A stretch of 64,000 bases of DNA, from assembly GCF_905171765.1 (NCBI RefSeq), contig NC_053393.1, forward strand, positions 186,213,921 to 186,277,920. Direction: 5' to 3'. Every line of letters starts with the position of its first letter. Position 1 is the first letter of the stretch. Positions 31,181 to 42,899 of the stretch are shown one piece after another. Under the pieces are notes generated by a model. It was not told where the DNA came from, did not search any database, and worked only from the letters and a program-made list of their open reading frames with translations. The position numbers and the translations under genes are program-made. Source of the DNA: Bufo bufo (Eukaryota; Chordata; Amphibia; Anura; Bufonidae).

Positions 31181-31907
31181 TGAACTATTAAAATATTAAT
31201 TGCGCTGTTTGTCGTAATGGAAAAAAATTAAGAACACACTGCCATTTTTTTGTCACCTTTCCCCCCCAAAAAATGTAATAACCGTGATCAAAAATCGTCC
31301 ATATCACAAAAATAGTACTAATAATAATATGTAATTTTGTCCCATAAAGAAACAAGCCCTCATACAATTCTGTAGACCAAAATATAAAAATGTTATGATT
31401 TTTTTTCCAAAGGTTTTTTATCTTTTGTAAAAGCAGTAAAAGAAAAAAAAATATATACACTTTCGTATCACCACATTCATATTGAACTGCAGAATATCAT
31501 TATCATTTTTAGTGTACAGTGAACACCATGATGTAAAAACCCCAAAAACCTGGCATAATAGTAATTTTTTTTTTATTCAACCCCACAAATAATTTTTCTT
31601 CCCCATTTTCCAAAAACAAACATGGTAAATTGAATGGTGCTCTTAAATAGTACAACTTATCCCCCAAAAATTAAGCCCTCATATGGCTATATGAATGGAA
31701 AATTTAAAAAGTTATGGCTATTGGAACATTGGAAGGAAAAAAAAAGAAAATGCTCAGAAAACAATGAAGAACTTTCAAAAACTAACGAGAATAATATAAA
31801 AATGTACACATTAAAAATGTAAATGGCTCTGTTCTGTCAAATGGAAAAACTACTGAAAGAACAGAAATTATTTTTTAACACTGTAACCATGAATCAGCTT
31901 AAAAAAT
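31181..31907. other. AT-rich noncoding repeat-like DNA
   Basis: Long A and T runs with phrases typical of old palindromic elements (TTAAGCCCTCATATGGCTATAT). No coding features and no clear ends. Confidence 0.5.
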
Positions 31908-33410
31908 TAATGATTTCTGTATTCCACGTGTAAATAAAAAACTACACAAATATATACTATTAACCGGATGATATTTCGCTTTAAAAATGTATTAGGTTAA
32001 AGCAAGATGACCTAACATGGTGGATGGATCAAACATGTGTAAAACTGTGGTTACCGGGGTGGGCTCCCCAGGATACAGCGAAGTCACGAATGAGGAAAGC
32101 AGCTCCAACACCAGCTTTTGCCAAAACAGTATTTTACTTAAACGTGGCAACGAGCACAACTACAAATGCTGGGAACACACAATAAATTTAAATACACCCA
32201 GTCCCAAAGGCTGAGACCCTTGTGCTGCACACTGCGCGCCCTCAGATGATGCCGGAGAAAAGTGCGGTAATTTACCTACTGGCGGACACAATTAAACAGC
32301 CACGCCTTACCTGTTATTACACAAAAAAAAAATCAAGAACTGTTTGAGTGTGTGGTATGGGCTAGCCTGTGGTGCAGCACAACAGCTTACAAAATTAAAA
32401 TGCTCTACAGAATCCCCCTCCCATAACTGGTCTTGTATTACGTCTAAGTATTCCTTCTGAGAAAAAACGCCAGCCTGGCTTGAGTTTGTGGGGAAGTTTA
32501 TCAGGCTCTCCAGTGTGAAATGTCACTTTAAATTGTGGAGGTCCTTGCAATAAACAGCCAGCAACACTTGTGGCCTGACACAAACAGAAACCCTATTTAA
32601 CTAACTACAGGCCTGGTCTCAGTCTCTAGGATCCTAGGCGTTTGCACAATCAGGCTCTTACCGACCTGGGTCTGCTCTGCCCCCGCTGGTGACTGTGAAC
32701 TGATCAAAAGCATCTCCAACAAGCATGCAGTACCGCAGTGTATGTTGCTTTGCTCCTCAGCTCTCATCAGCGTTCTGGAAGCAATCCTCATTACTATGGA
32801 CAGGATCAGGGACTAGGACCCGATCAGCTTCACTTAGCTGCAGAACTGGTCACTGAGGGATGCACCCACACCTGGATGTCGATAGATCCTTTGCTCACAC
32901 AGTTTCTCCGTCTCTGCTTCCTCTAAGATAGCTGCTCCCTTTCCTTCTCTAGGCTTTTGGTAACTCCACCTCTCATGAATATGGAAATATACATTCTGTT
33001 AGCTGTGTATAGAAAACAGCGGCATCTGTGGCCAAATGACAGAATGTCAGTCCAGATCATTTAACTTAATTTAGAAAAATAGTGTTCACTACAATGAGAG
33101 CTGTTTCCCCCATCCACACATGGCCGCAGGATTATTGCTATAAGGGCCTGAAAACTAGAAGCTGCCATATAATATGTTGGCCAAACAGGGGATGTTGCTG
33201 GTATGAGCGTGCACAATATACAAATATGGCTGTTTGACTTACAATATCCTAAAAAAAGGCCCTGTTTGTATGAGAATTACATAAAGGGGCCACATGGGGC
33301 CAATAGTTGACCACACTATACATTTTACTATTAATTAAAGTTATCTTACCTTTAACGCTAGCATCCTGAAACTACATATGAAGAGTACCTCGTGGCGCAG
33401 CAGGTGTCCT
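31908..33410. repeat. Duplicated unit X-Y, copy 1
   Basis: Block X (31908-32033: TGTAAATAAAAAACTACACA..., TGGTGGATGGATCAAAC) recurs at 33775-33905. Block Y (33265-33410: GGGGCCACATGGGGCCAATA, CATCCTGAAACTACATATGA) recurs at 38700-38822. The order X1-Y1-X2-Y2 shows a tandem duplication of transposon-internal DNA. Copy 1 is interrupted by a solo LTR. Confidence 0.8.
32038..33118 (+). mobile_element. Solo LTR, 1081 bp, CATG target duplication
   Basis: The sequence starts TGTAAAACTGTGGTTACC and ends CCCCCATCCACA (TG...CA), flanked by CATG at 32034-32037 and 33119-33122. The duplicated block X at 33775-33905 continues without it, which supports insertion at that point. An AATAAA at 32549-32554 favours plus orientation. 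No internal region, so it is a recombination remnant. Confidence 0.8.
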
Positions 33411-33786
33411 GGCAGTTGGATCCAACAAACTGATAAAAGAGAAGAGAAAAACAGTCATGGTGCATTCCCAAAGTGACAGAAGAGGAAAGCCCTCCTCCCA
33501 CCCCTAGTTGCAAACCCACTTCTCCAAAATCAACCGTCTTCTGCCCTAGAGGCGGAAGAACCCTTCTTCTGCCATCTGATTTTTCCTCCTTTTCCACATC
33601 ACCTAATACTGAAGATATGTCACCAGGAACATTCTGCTCATCCTCTCTCGGCATCTTGCTGACTTTTCTCAGACATGGAGACTGCAATAGATGATATGGA
33701 AAAAGAAAAGTCAGAAAAAGATGATGATTGTCATCATTGAGATCAGGCCCCACAAAGGGGTAAATAATAAAAGAATGATTTTCCAT
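33358..33786 (-). pseudogene. hAT-associated exon remnant, unassigned
   Basis: A minus-strand frame whose last residues, CCATRYSSYVVSGC, match the end of the frame at 38766-39056 (CCSTRYSSYVVSGCKG). Each is followed by a GTAAG splice-donor-like site (near 33351 and 38763). The rest (KMPREDEQNVPGDISSVLGD) is acidic and not recognised. Probably a diverged first exon of a hAT transposase; function unproven. Confidence 0.4.
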
Positions 33787-36659
33787 ATTCCAAGTGTAAA
33801 TCGAAAAGTATACAATTATATACTATGAACCGGATGGTATTTTGCTTTAAACATGTATTACGGGTAATGCCAGATGGGCCGAACATGGTGGATGGATCAA
33901 ACTTAGCTGCTGAATTGTTGCCTTACCTCTTTAGGACACAGGGTGTACAGGTACGCCCTGATGTCCTGGTACTTAAGGACACAGGGGCGTATCTGTACAC
34001 CCTGTGTATTTCCGATCACCGCCGCACGGCGGGTGGTGAACGGAACAAGGTGCCTGCTCAAATCATTGATTAGGCACCTTGGCTAAATGCGCGGGGGGGG
34101 GGTCCAATTCAGACCTGCGGTTTGCGCTTTTCATGTTTGCGGCGGGCGGGGGTGCCACCGGGTCCCCGTGGGGCTATAGGGGGACCCGATGGCATGGAAG
34201 GCAGCGCGATGCCTTCCTTAGGCCATCGGCGCTGCTTCCGGTGACGTGCCTGTGAGATCCCGCCCCCTGGATCTCACAGGCCGGAAGCTGTATGAGTAAT
34301 ACACACAGTATTACTCATATAGACAATGCATTCCAATAAAAGTTTTGAAGTAAAAATAAACAAAAACGTAATTTTCCCCAAATAAAGTTAAAAAAAAAAT
34401 TGGTATATTAGGTATTGCCATGTCCGTATCGACCGGCTCTATAAACAGATCACATGACCTAACCCCTCAGATGAACCCGTAAAAAATTAAAATAAAAACT
34501 GTGCTAAATAACAATTGTTGTTTGTCACCTTACATCACAAAAAGTACAACAGCAAGCCGAGCAAAAAGGTGTACGCCCACCAAAATAGTACCAATCTAAC
34601 CATCACCTCATCCCGCAAAAAATGAGCCCCTACCTGAGACAATCTCCAGAAAAATAAAAAAAACTATGGCTCAGAATATGGAGACACTAAGACATCTTTT
34701 TTTTGTTTTAAAAAAAGCTGTTATTGTGTAAAACTTACATAAATAAAAAAAAGTATACAAATTAGGTATCGCCGCGTCCGTATCGACCAGCTCTATAAAC
34801 ATATCACATGACCTAACCCCTCAGGTGAACAATAAAAAATAAAAACTGTGCTAAATAAACAATTTTTGTCACTTTACAACACAAAAAAAAGTGTAATAGC
34901 AAGCGATCGAAAAGTTATACGCACCCCAAAATAGTGCCAATCAAACCGTCATCTCATCCCGCAAAAATCATACCCTACCGAAGATAATCGCCCGAAAACT
35001 GAAAAAAACTATGGCTCTTAGACTATGGAAACAATAGAACATGATTTTTTGTTTCAAAAAATGAAATCATTGTGTAAAACTTACCTAAATAAAATAATTG
35101 TATACATATGAGGTATCGCCGCGTCCGTGGCAACCTGCTCTAACAAAAATACCACATTATCTAACCTGTCTGATGAATGTTGTAAATGACAAAAAAACTG
35201 TGCCAAAACAGCTATTTCTTGTTACCTTGCCTCACAAAAAGTGTAATATAGAGCAACCAAAAATCATATGTACCCTTAACTAGTACCAACAAAACTTCCC
35301 CCCCATCCCGTAGTTTCTAAAATGGGGTCACTTTTATGGAGTTTCTACTCTAGGGGTGCATCAGGGGGCTTTCAAATGGGACATGGTGTAAAAAAAAAAA
35401 ACAGTCCAGCAAAATCTGCCTTCCAAAAACCGTATGGCATTCCTTTCCTTCTGCGCCCTGCCGTGTGCCCGTACAGCAGTTTACGACCACATATAGGGTG
35501 TTTCTGTAAACTACAGAATCAGGGCCATAAATTTTGCGTTTTGTTTGGCTGTTAACCATTTTTATTTAATATTAAAATGGAAAATCTGCCAAAAAAGTGA
35601 AATTTCAAAATTATATCTCTATTTTCCATTAATTCTTGTGGAACACCTAAAGGGTTAAACGACATTTGTAAAATCAATTTTGAATACCTTGAGGGGTGTA
35701 GTCTAGAATGGGGTCATTTTTGGGTGGTTTCTATTATGTAAGCCTCACAAAGTGACTTCAGACCTAAACTGGTCCTTAAAAGTGTTTTTTAAATTTCTGA
35801 AAAATTTCAAGATTTGCTTCTAAACTTCTAAGTCTTGTAACATCCCCAAAAAATAAAATATCATTCCCAAAATGATCCAAACATGAAGTAGACATATGGG
35901 GAATGTAAAGTAATAACTATTTTTGGAGGTATTACTATGTATTATAGAAGTAGAGAAATTGAAACTTAAAAATTTTCATTTTTCAAAATTTTGGGTAAAT
36001 TTGGTATTTTTTTTATAAATCAAAAATTTTTTTTTTTACTCCATTTTACCAGTGTCATTTTTGTACAGTATGTGATGAAAAAACAATCTCAGAATGGCCT
36101 GGATAAGTCAAAGCGTTTTAAAGTTATCAACACTTAACCACCTCAGCTCCCCTAGCTTAAACCCCCTTAATGACCAGACCACTTTTTACAATTCTGCACT
36201 ACACTACTTTCACGGTTTATTGCTCGTTCATACAACTTACCACCCAAATGAATTTTACCTCCTTTTCTTCTCACTAATAGAGCTTTCATTTGCTGGTATT
36301 TCATTGCTGCTGACATTTTTACTTTTTTTGTTATTAATCTAAATTGACCGAAATTTTTGCAAAAAAATTGAAATTTTTCACTTTCTGTTGTAAAATTTTT
36401 CCAACAAAACTACATTTCTATATAAATTTTTCTCTAAATGTATTGTTCTACATGTCTTTGATAAAAAAAATGCAATAAGTGTATATTTATTGGTTTGCGC
36501 AAAAGTTATAGCGTTTACAAACTATGGTACAAAATTTTAATTTCCGCATTTTGAAGCAGCTCTGTCTTTCTGAGCACCTGTCATGTTTCCTGAGGTTCTA
36601 CAATGCCCAGACAGTAGAAACACCCCACAAATGACCCCATTTCGCAAAGTAGACACCCT

Positions 36660-37790
36660 AAGGTATTCGCTCATGGGCATAGTGAGTTCATGGAAGTTTT
36701 TATTTTTGTCACAAGTTAGCGGAACATGATTTATTTATTTATTTATTTTTTCTTACAAAGTCTCATATTCCACTAACTTGTGACAAAAAATAAAATTTTA
36801 CATGAACTCACCATACCCCTCACGGAATACCTTGGGGTGTCTTCTTTCCAAAATGGGGTCACTTGTGGGGTATTTATACTGCCCTGGCATTTTAGGAGAC
36901 CTAAAGCATGAGAAGTAGTTTGGAATCCAAATGCGTAAAAAATGCCCTGTGAAATCCTAAAGTACTCTTTGGAATTTGGGCCACTTTGCGCACCTAGCTG
37001 CAAAAAAGTGTCACACATGTGGTATCGCCGTACTCAGGAGAAGTAGGGCAATGTGTTTTGGGGTGTATTTTTACATATACCCATGCTGGGTGAGAGAAAT
37101 ATCTCTGTAAATTGACAATTTTGTATAAAAATTTTTTAAAAGTTGTCATTTACGGAGATATTTCTCACACACAGTATGGGTATATGTAAAAATAGGTGCG
37201 CAAAGGGGCCCAAATTCCAATGAGAATCTTTACGATTTCACAGGGCACTTTTTACGCATTTGGATTCCAAACTACTTCTCACGCTTTAGGTCCCCTAAAA
37301 TGCCAGGGCAGTATAAATACCCCACAAGTGACCCCATTTTGGAAAGAAGAAACCGCAAGGTATTCCGTGAGGGGCATGGCGAGTTCCTAGAATTTATTTT
37401 TTTTGGTACAAGTTAGCAGAAAATGATTTTATAAATTTTTTTCTTACAATGTCTCATATTCCACTAACTTGTGACAAAAAATAAAATTTTACATGAACTC
37501 GCCATGCCCCTCACGAAATACCTTGGGGTGTCTTCTTTCCAAAATGGAGTCACATGTGGGGTATTTTAGGGGCCCTAAAGCGTGAGAAGAAGTCTGGAAT
37601 ATAAATGTCTAAAAAATTTTACGCATTTGGATTCTGTGAGGGGTATGGTGAGTTCATGTGAGATTTTATTTTTTGTCACAAGTTAGTGGAATATGAGACT
37701 TTGTAAGAAAAAAAAAAATAAATAAATAAATTTCCGCTAACTTGTGCCAAAAAAAAAATCTTCTATGAACTCACCATGCCCCTCAAAAGT
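36660..37790. repeat. Multi-armed palindrome, ~230-bp block in four copies
   Basis: The block TCATATTCCACTAACTTGTG...CATGAACTCACCATACCCC occurs forwards at about 36760 and 37450, and inverted at about 37260-37420 and 37640-37720. The centre TTTACGGAGATATTTCTC pairs with GAGAAATATCTCTGTAAA near 37090-37165. The region can fold in several alternative ways. Confidence 0.88.
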
Positions 37791-37904
37791 GATCTTTATA
37801 GCGCCGCAGCGATTTTACGGTGTTTTTGCAGTGATCAGAAAAAAAAACTGTCACTGCGGTGGGGCGGAGTGAATGCAAGTGTGCGCACAAGATCAGGCCT
37901 GATC

Positions 37905-38134
37905 GGGCGAACACTGCGTTTTTTTGTAGAGCCTATAGAACATGCCCTATTCTTGGTCCGCAATTGCGGACAGAGAAAGGCATTTTCTATATAGTTCTGC
38001 CAATGTGCGGATCCGCAAAATGCGGAAAGCACATTGCCGGTGTCCGTGTTTTGCGGATCTGCGGTGTCCCGTGTTTGCGGATCCGTGGATCTGCGGATCC
38101 GCAAAACACATACGGACGTCTGAATGGAGCCTTA
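37905..38134. mobile_element. TTA-type MITE fragment
   Basis: Serial GGATCCGCAAAAC/TGCGGATC palindromes and the right end ACGTCTGAATGGAGCC followed by TTA. No matching left tip. Same style as the elements at 9028-9347 and 49871-50241. Confidence 0.6.
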
Positions 38135-38765
38135 CAGGGGGTGATCAATGACAGAGGGGTGATCAGGGAGTCTAATATGGGGTGATCAGGGGTTAATAAG
38201 GGGTTAATAAGTGACAGGGGGGGGGTGAGTGTAGTGGTGTTTGTGCTAGTTACAGAGCTGCCTGTGTCCTCTGGTGGTCGATCCAAGCAAAAGGGACCCC
38301 CAGAGGACCAGGTAGCAGGTATATCAGACGCTGTTAACAAAACAGCGTCTAATATACCTTTTTGGGGTTAAAAAAAAATCGCATCTACAGCCTGCCAGCA
38401 AATGATCGCCGCTGGCAGGCTGTAGATCCACTCGTTTACCTCCCGTTCCTGTGAACGCACGCTCCTGTGTGCGCGCGTTCACAGGAAATCTCGCGTCTCG
38501 CGAGATGACGCGCCGAAGCGTGAAGGAGGAACAAATCGACCGCTGCCGGAACGCAATTCTGCGTTAGGCGGTCCGGAGGCGGTTAAAGTGACACTGGTCA
38601 GATTTGCAAAAAATGGCCTGGTCCTTAAGGTGAAAATGAACCCGGTCCCTAAGGGGTTAAGGGATGGGAGGTAAAATTCCCTTTTTGTATAGGAATTACA
38701 AAAAGGGGCCACATGGGGCCAATAGTTGGCCACTATTTACCTAATAATTAAAGTTATACTTACCT

Positions 38766-39056
38766 TTAACCCTTACATCCTGAAACTACATATGAAGAGT
38801 ACCTCGTGGAGCAGCAGGTGAGGGGGTTCGGGCCAGTGGGAGATGCAGCGGTTGCTGCCTCAGGCTGTAACACTAAATGAGTGGCATGGTTTTCCAACAC
38901 TACTTTATGGTGATGCTCCATGTGTTGATGCAGGACCGCTGTGCCTACATTTGCCCCCTGGTCACGCTTCTTGTTCTGCACACACATTTTGTATACCGCA
39001 ACGCTCACTTCCCCCAGCGACTTGGTTAAAAATTCCCACACTGGCGGGTATGGCAT
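38766..39056 (-). pseudogene. hAT transposase exon with BED zinc finger
   Basis: MPYPPVWEFLTKSLGEVSVA opens a frame with VYKMCVQNKKRDQGANVGTA and VLHQHMEHHHK: the CxxC finger has its second Cys replaced by Asn (CVQN), while the H-x4-H half is intact. It resembles the first domain of ZBED-like hAT transposases. The frame runs to a likely splice donor (GGTAAGTATAAC on the minus strand near 38757-38768). The altered Cys should weaken zinc binding. Confidence 0.65.
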
Positions 39057-39655
39057 TTTCCCACGGCGTCATGCCTGCCTGTCGCTGCTTTTATAAACCC
39101 GTGAACTGCTAGTGTGCTCCTTACAGGTAGTGTCTTTAGTAGCAGATGGTGTACCCCTCCCGTGTTTGGCCGCAGATCTCCCACTGCTTCTACCCTGCTT
39201 TCTCACGGACACGCTTCCACCCTGCTGTCTCACAGGCACGCTTCCACATTGCTGTCTCACAAGCACGCTGTCACCCTCGCCCCCGATTATGACAATGCCC
39301 CCTCTTCACCTGGGTCCCATGTGCGATCAGCTACATCATCTACATCTGTTTATTCGTTACTTCTGTCACCCTCACCTGTCTCTTGCGCACGTCCCTGACC
39401 ATTCGCCACATGTGCTCCTACCCAACTGTCATCATTGGTAGTTACATGCCTAGAGGAGTCCGCAGCAGACTTCTCCTCCTCGATTGGGCTGGCCTGTAAC
39501 TGCTGACTGTCCTCACAAAGCTCATCCTCAGTGAAAAGCAGAGCAGAGTCGGCGGCATATGCATCTGGCGGCCTGCCCCCCAGGGCCCTCTATATCGCGC
39601 CTCAGGTTTGGTAGGAATGCTGAGTGGTGTAGTGCGGCCTAAATGTATCTTTATA

Positions 39656-40236
39656 TGTGTCACAGTGATCCTACCTGGATTCCCCAGGCTTTCGCTCCGA
39701 AGCAATAAATATGGGAATAATTGAGGGATTTGAAGAAATAACTTTAGTCCAGACCCTGAGACGAAGTTCAATGGGAGTTTTACTTGAATAAACAGTTTCA
39801 GGCTTTGTCTTGGTTCTAGCAGGCTTTAGCATTAAAACTCTGGGAGGCAAACTCAACTCTGCTATATCTTTCTCTCACTCTGCTGTACTGACAAGCTAAC
39901 TTGGTGTCTTTGTTTCCTCTTTATTCTGCACTTTACTCTTGTAGCCAGACTTATGTTCAGCCAAAAAGTAGGTTAGAATCCTGGCAGCTCCAACATGGAG
40001 TCTCAACCATAACAAACCAGAACTGTCACACCTCCTTCTGGTAGCAAGCAGGACTGTCCCACTTCTGCCCAAAGGGGGGTGAATGGAATGGTAAGTTCCA
40101 TTCTCTCTAAGGATAGCTCTGCCATTTACGCTGTCACCTGCTGGTAAACCAGGCTTATTACATATAATAAACAGTTACATAACAAGATTATAAATGCACA
40201 TTGTGGAGGACCTGGAAAGACATACATAAGATGACA
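39656..40236 (+). mobile_element. Solo LTR, 581 bp, TTATA target duplication
   Basis: It starts TGTGTCACAGTGATCC and ends CATAAGATGACA (TG...CA), flanked exactly by TTATA at 39651-39655 and 40237-40241. AATAAA hexamers at about 39702 and 39788 and another near the end fit an LTR in plus orientation. It splits the hAT coding remnants. Confidence 0.82.
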
Positions 40237-40605
40237 TTATATTAGCCCATTAGAGATAGTATCAGGGTGCAGTAGTGGTAATACCACTCTGGGGTGTTGC
40301 ACATACATTACTTGGCTAGCAGAAAAAGCAGCAAAAGCAAGAGGCAGGTTCAGGACGGGTGAGGGCACACAGGCAGTTCCTGGGCCATGCCAACTAAGCG
40401 TGGTGTCAGAGGAACCCACCAATTCATGGCTGTGTGTATCTGTTGTCACTTGAGATAATGTTGAAGAGCGAGTCAACACTTCCAGTACAGCTGGATTGTT
40501 GGTCAAAACGTGACTTCTGGATGACAGTGGCAGCTCTGGCCTGTTGCTGCTGCTACTGCCATTGCTTGTTCCTTTGGAGGGCCCAAGCAACTGTCTGTTT
40601 GCCAT
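40237..40605 (-). pseudogene. Probable N-terminal part of the hAT protein
   Basis: Minus-strand frame starting MANRQLLGPSKGTSNGSSSS, Ser- and Thr-rich and without a known motif, lying between the hAT tip and the interrupting LTR. Position and strand suggest a 5' exon. It could also be a chance frame. Confidence 0.35.
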
Positions 40606-40992
40606 AGCGTACGGTAACTGTATCAGTAATGTAACGGATTAACTATGAATGTCGTTTCAGTTGAAGGAGATGCACGTGGCGATACATTAGACCTTCCTTT
40701 AATCCCAAGTCTGATGCACAGTAAGTCTATCTATAAAATAGCAGATTAACTATGAATGCTGCAGCAGTTGAACAAGATGCACGCAGTGATTGCACTAAAC
40801 CTGCAGTCAGGTGGATGATTTCGCATTCCCAAGCATCTTATGTTCACTTTGTAACATGTGCAGCTGCCATTTAAGAAAAAAAACAAAAAAACGATTAGTT
40901 ACCACAAAGTGCGAGGAAATTCAGATTTTTTGCTAATCAAAATTTTCCTAAACTCTATTTCCACTTTGGATGCTTCAATTCACTCAACACTA

Positions 40993-41886
40993 AAGCTATT
41001 GCAATCTTTTGAGTTACAGAAACTCTTGGAACCCATGGAAATCAGACATAAGACATAAGACATAATTTTAAGCTCATAGTTACATAGAAATCAAAATGTT
41101 TTCCCTTTGATTGAACACTAAACAAAGAAGAACACAAGTAATTCTTGTCTTATTCCCTCCCTCTCCTTCCATCCCATTCTCATATTGAATTTAAAGATAA
41201 GACATTTACAATGAATTCTTATGTGTCCTAAGAGATCTGGCATATCCCTCTTTTTTTCTCAATCCTGTTTCTGGCAATAAGACAACTGGCTACAACAGGA
41301 GCCTACCATTTCTCTGTTTGCAGTAGTGGACAAAAAATGTTAAGCCATGCTGATTTAACTATGCCAGTATCCTGTAGTGTCCGCCAACTGAAATGTAATC
41401 AAGAAAATTGAGCAAAAAAAAAAAGGTGTATTGGAAAGTTAGACCATTTTACAGTGTTTTTTAAAGTCCATCGCATGACCAGGACATATCTATACTTTTA
41501 GACATGAATTGATAATTGAAGGAAACATTGTGTTACCTAAAAATTGGTTAAAGATTCTGTTATATTCTCTTAGTAATTATAGTTGGCTTTTTGGAGCTCT
41601 CATATTTATCCACTTTTTTCTTTTCAATATGATATCTTGCAATGGAAGTTCCACAGAGACACTTACTAAGGATTTCCTCCCTCAGCGCTACTAAAGCCAA
41701 AGAGCTTAGTGATGTATGAGAAATGTTGGAACTTAGTTTTCTGAGTAACTGAGTTATATACTTGTGACCTTTAATCAAGGAATGCCAAGCTCAAAGTAAA
41801 GGTCATTAGTGATTAGTTACTAGAAGCTTCTTTGCCCAGGATATAGCTCTTAGTTTTTTATCAAAAGATGTGAATATTCTCTTACA
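40993..41886. other. No gene seen
   Basis: AT-rich sequence with only short frames. No repeat structure recognised apart from ACATAAGACATAAGACATAA near 41045. Confidence 0.5.
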
Positions 41887-41888
41887 TA

Positions 41889-42828
41889 CAGTACAGACCA
41901 AAAGTTTGGACACACCTTCTCATTCAAAGAGTTTTCTTTATTTTCATGACTATCAAAATTGTAGATTCACACTGAAGGCATCAAAACTATGAATTAACAC
42001 ATGTGGAATTATATACATAACAAACAAGTGTGAAACAACTGAAAATATGTCATATTCTAGGTTCATTTAAAGTAGCCACCTTTTGCTTTGATTACTGCTT
42101 TGCACACTCTTGGCGTTCTCTTGATGAGCTTCAAGAGGTAGTCCCCTGAAATGGTCTTCCAACAGTCTTGAAGGAGTTCCCAGAGATGCTTAGCACTTGT
42201 TGGCCCTTTTGCCTTCACTCTGCGGTCCAGCTCACCCCAAACCATCTCGATTGGGTTCAGTCCGGTGACTGTGGAGGCCAGGTCATCTGGCGCAGCACCC
42301 CATCACTCTCCTTCATGGTCAAATAGCCCTTACTTTCAAAGTTTTCCCCAATTTTTCGGCTGACTGACTGACCTTCATTTCTTAAAGTAATGATGGCCAC
42401 TCGTTTTTCTTTACTTAGCTGCTTTTTTCTTGCCATAATACAAATTCTAACAGTCTATTCAGTAGGACTATCAGCTGTGTATCCACCTGACTTCTCCTCA
42501 ACGCAACTGATGGTCCCAACCCCATTTATAAGGCAAGAAATCCCACTTATTAAACCTGACAGGGCATACCTGTGAAGTGAATACCATTTCAGGGGACTAC
42601 CTCTTGAAGCTCATCAAGAGAATGCCAAGAGTGTGCAAAGCAGTAATCAAAGCAAAAGGTGGCTACTTTGAAGAACCTAGAATATGACATATTTTCAGTT
42701 GTTTCACACTTGTTTGTTATGTATATAATTCCACATGTGTTAATTCATAGTTTTGATACCTTCATAGTCATGAAAATAAAGAAAACTCTTTGAATGAGAA
42801 GGTGTGTCCAAACTTTTGGTCTGTACTG
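41889..42828 (-). mobile_element. Internally deleted Tc1 derivative, copy 2
   Basis: Same family, ends (CAGTACAGACCAAAAGTTTG) and TA flanks as 7979-8915 but in opposite orientation. It has the same long inverted repeats with an inverted transposase tail (42579-42680) and the same internal junction GAAAGTAAGGGCTATTTGACC. Length is 940 bp against 937. Confidence 0.92.
42063..42434 (-). pseudogene. Tc1 transposase remnant, copy 2
   Basis: From the ATG at 42434: MARKKQLSKEKRVAIITLRN, EGQSVSRKIG, then across the deletion MKESDGVLRQMTWPPQSPD and a premature stop caused by loss of one C in GGACCTGAACCC. A second frame continues MVWGELDRRVKAKGPTSAKH to KAKGGYFK. Unlike copy 1, the frame stays open across the deletion junction. 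No catalytic function is possible. Confidence 0.88.
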
Positions 42829-42899
42829 TACATATCTGGCTCATTAGCTCCATATTTAGCCAATATTTGACTAAAAAATCAGTTAGACCATTTTTACAG

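Larger units (their letters stand above)
36138..38582. mobile_element. Nested TTAA-type element, 2445 bp
   Basis: TTAA at 36134-36137 and 38583-38586 border ends CCACCTCAGCTCCCC and GGTCCGGAGGCGG, inverted in type. The homologous position in the copies at 54685 and 59195 reads straight through a single TTAA (CACTTAAAGTGACAC), giving two empty sites. The interior is built from repeated and inverted copies of a ~230-bp block and a fragment of a TTA-type MITE. Confidence 0.88.
33928..38656 (+). mobile_element. TTAA-type palindromic element, copy A, 4.7 kb with nested element
   Basis: The left end TTAC-CTCTTTAGGACACAGG (degraded TTAACCCCTTAGGGAC) and right end GGTCCCTAAGGGGTTAA at 38642-38660 match those of the clean copy at 51869-54759, and the whole body aligns with it. 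Internal hairpin GTGAGATCC...GGATCTCAC (34252-34278), then three ~350-bp repeats marked by GGTATYGCCGCGTCCGTATC near 34410, 34765 and 35110. No protein. TTAA targets and CCC-type tips fit piggyBac- or Kolobok-type non-autonomous elements (inference). A second element is inserted at 36138-38582. Confidence 0.85.
38700..40992 (-). mobile_element. hAT element, 5' part, another family
   Basis: The right tip ...GCTTCAATTCACTCAACACTA at 40992 is the inverse of a TAGTGTTGAGTGAATTG hAT tip. A BED-finger exon (38766-39056), more coding remnants (39070-39650 and 40237-40605) and duplicated block Y (38700-38822) read leftwards. A solo LTR interrupts it at 39656-40236. The 3' part and left tip are not recognised in the window. 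Confidence 0.65.

Noticed and set aside
39112..39441. 109-codon plus-strand frame rich in Leu, Pro and His
   Set aside because: It is antisense to the hAT-derived region and contains locally repeated CTGTCTCACRGGCACGCTT-type units; no independent support.
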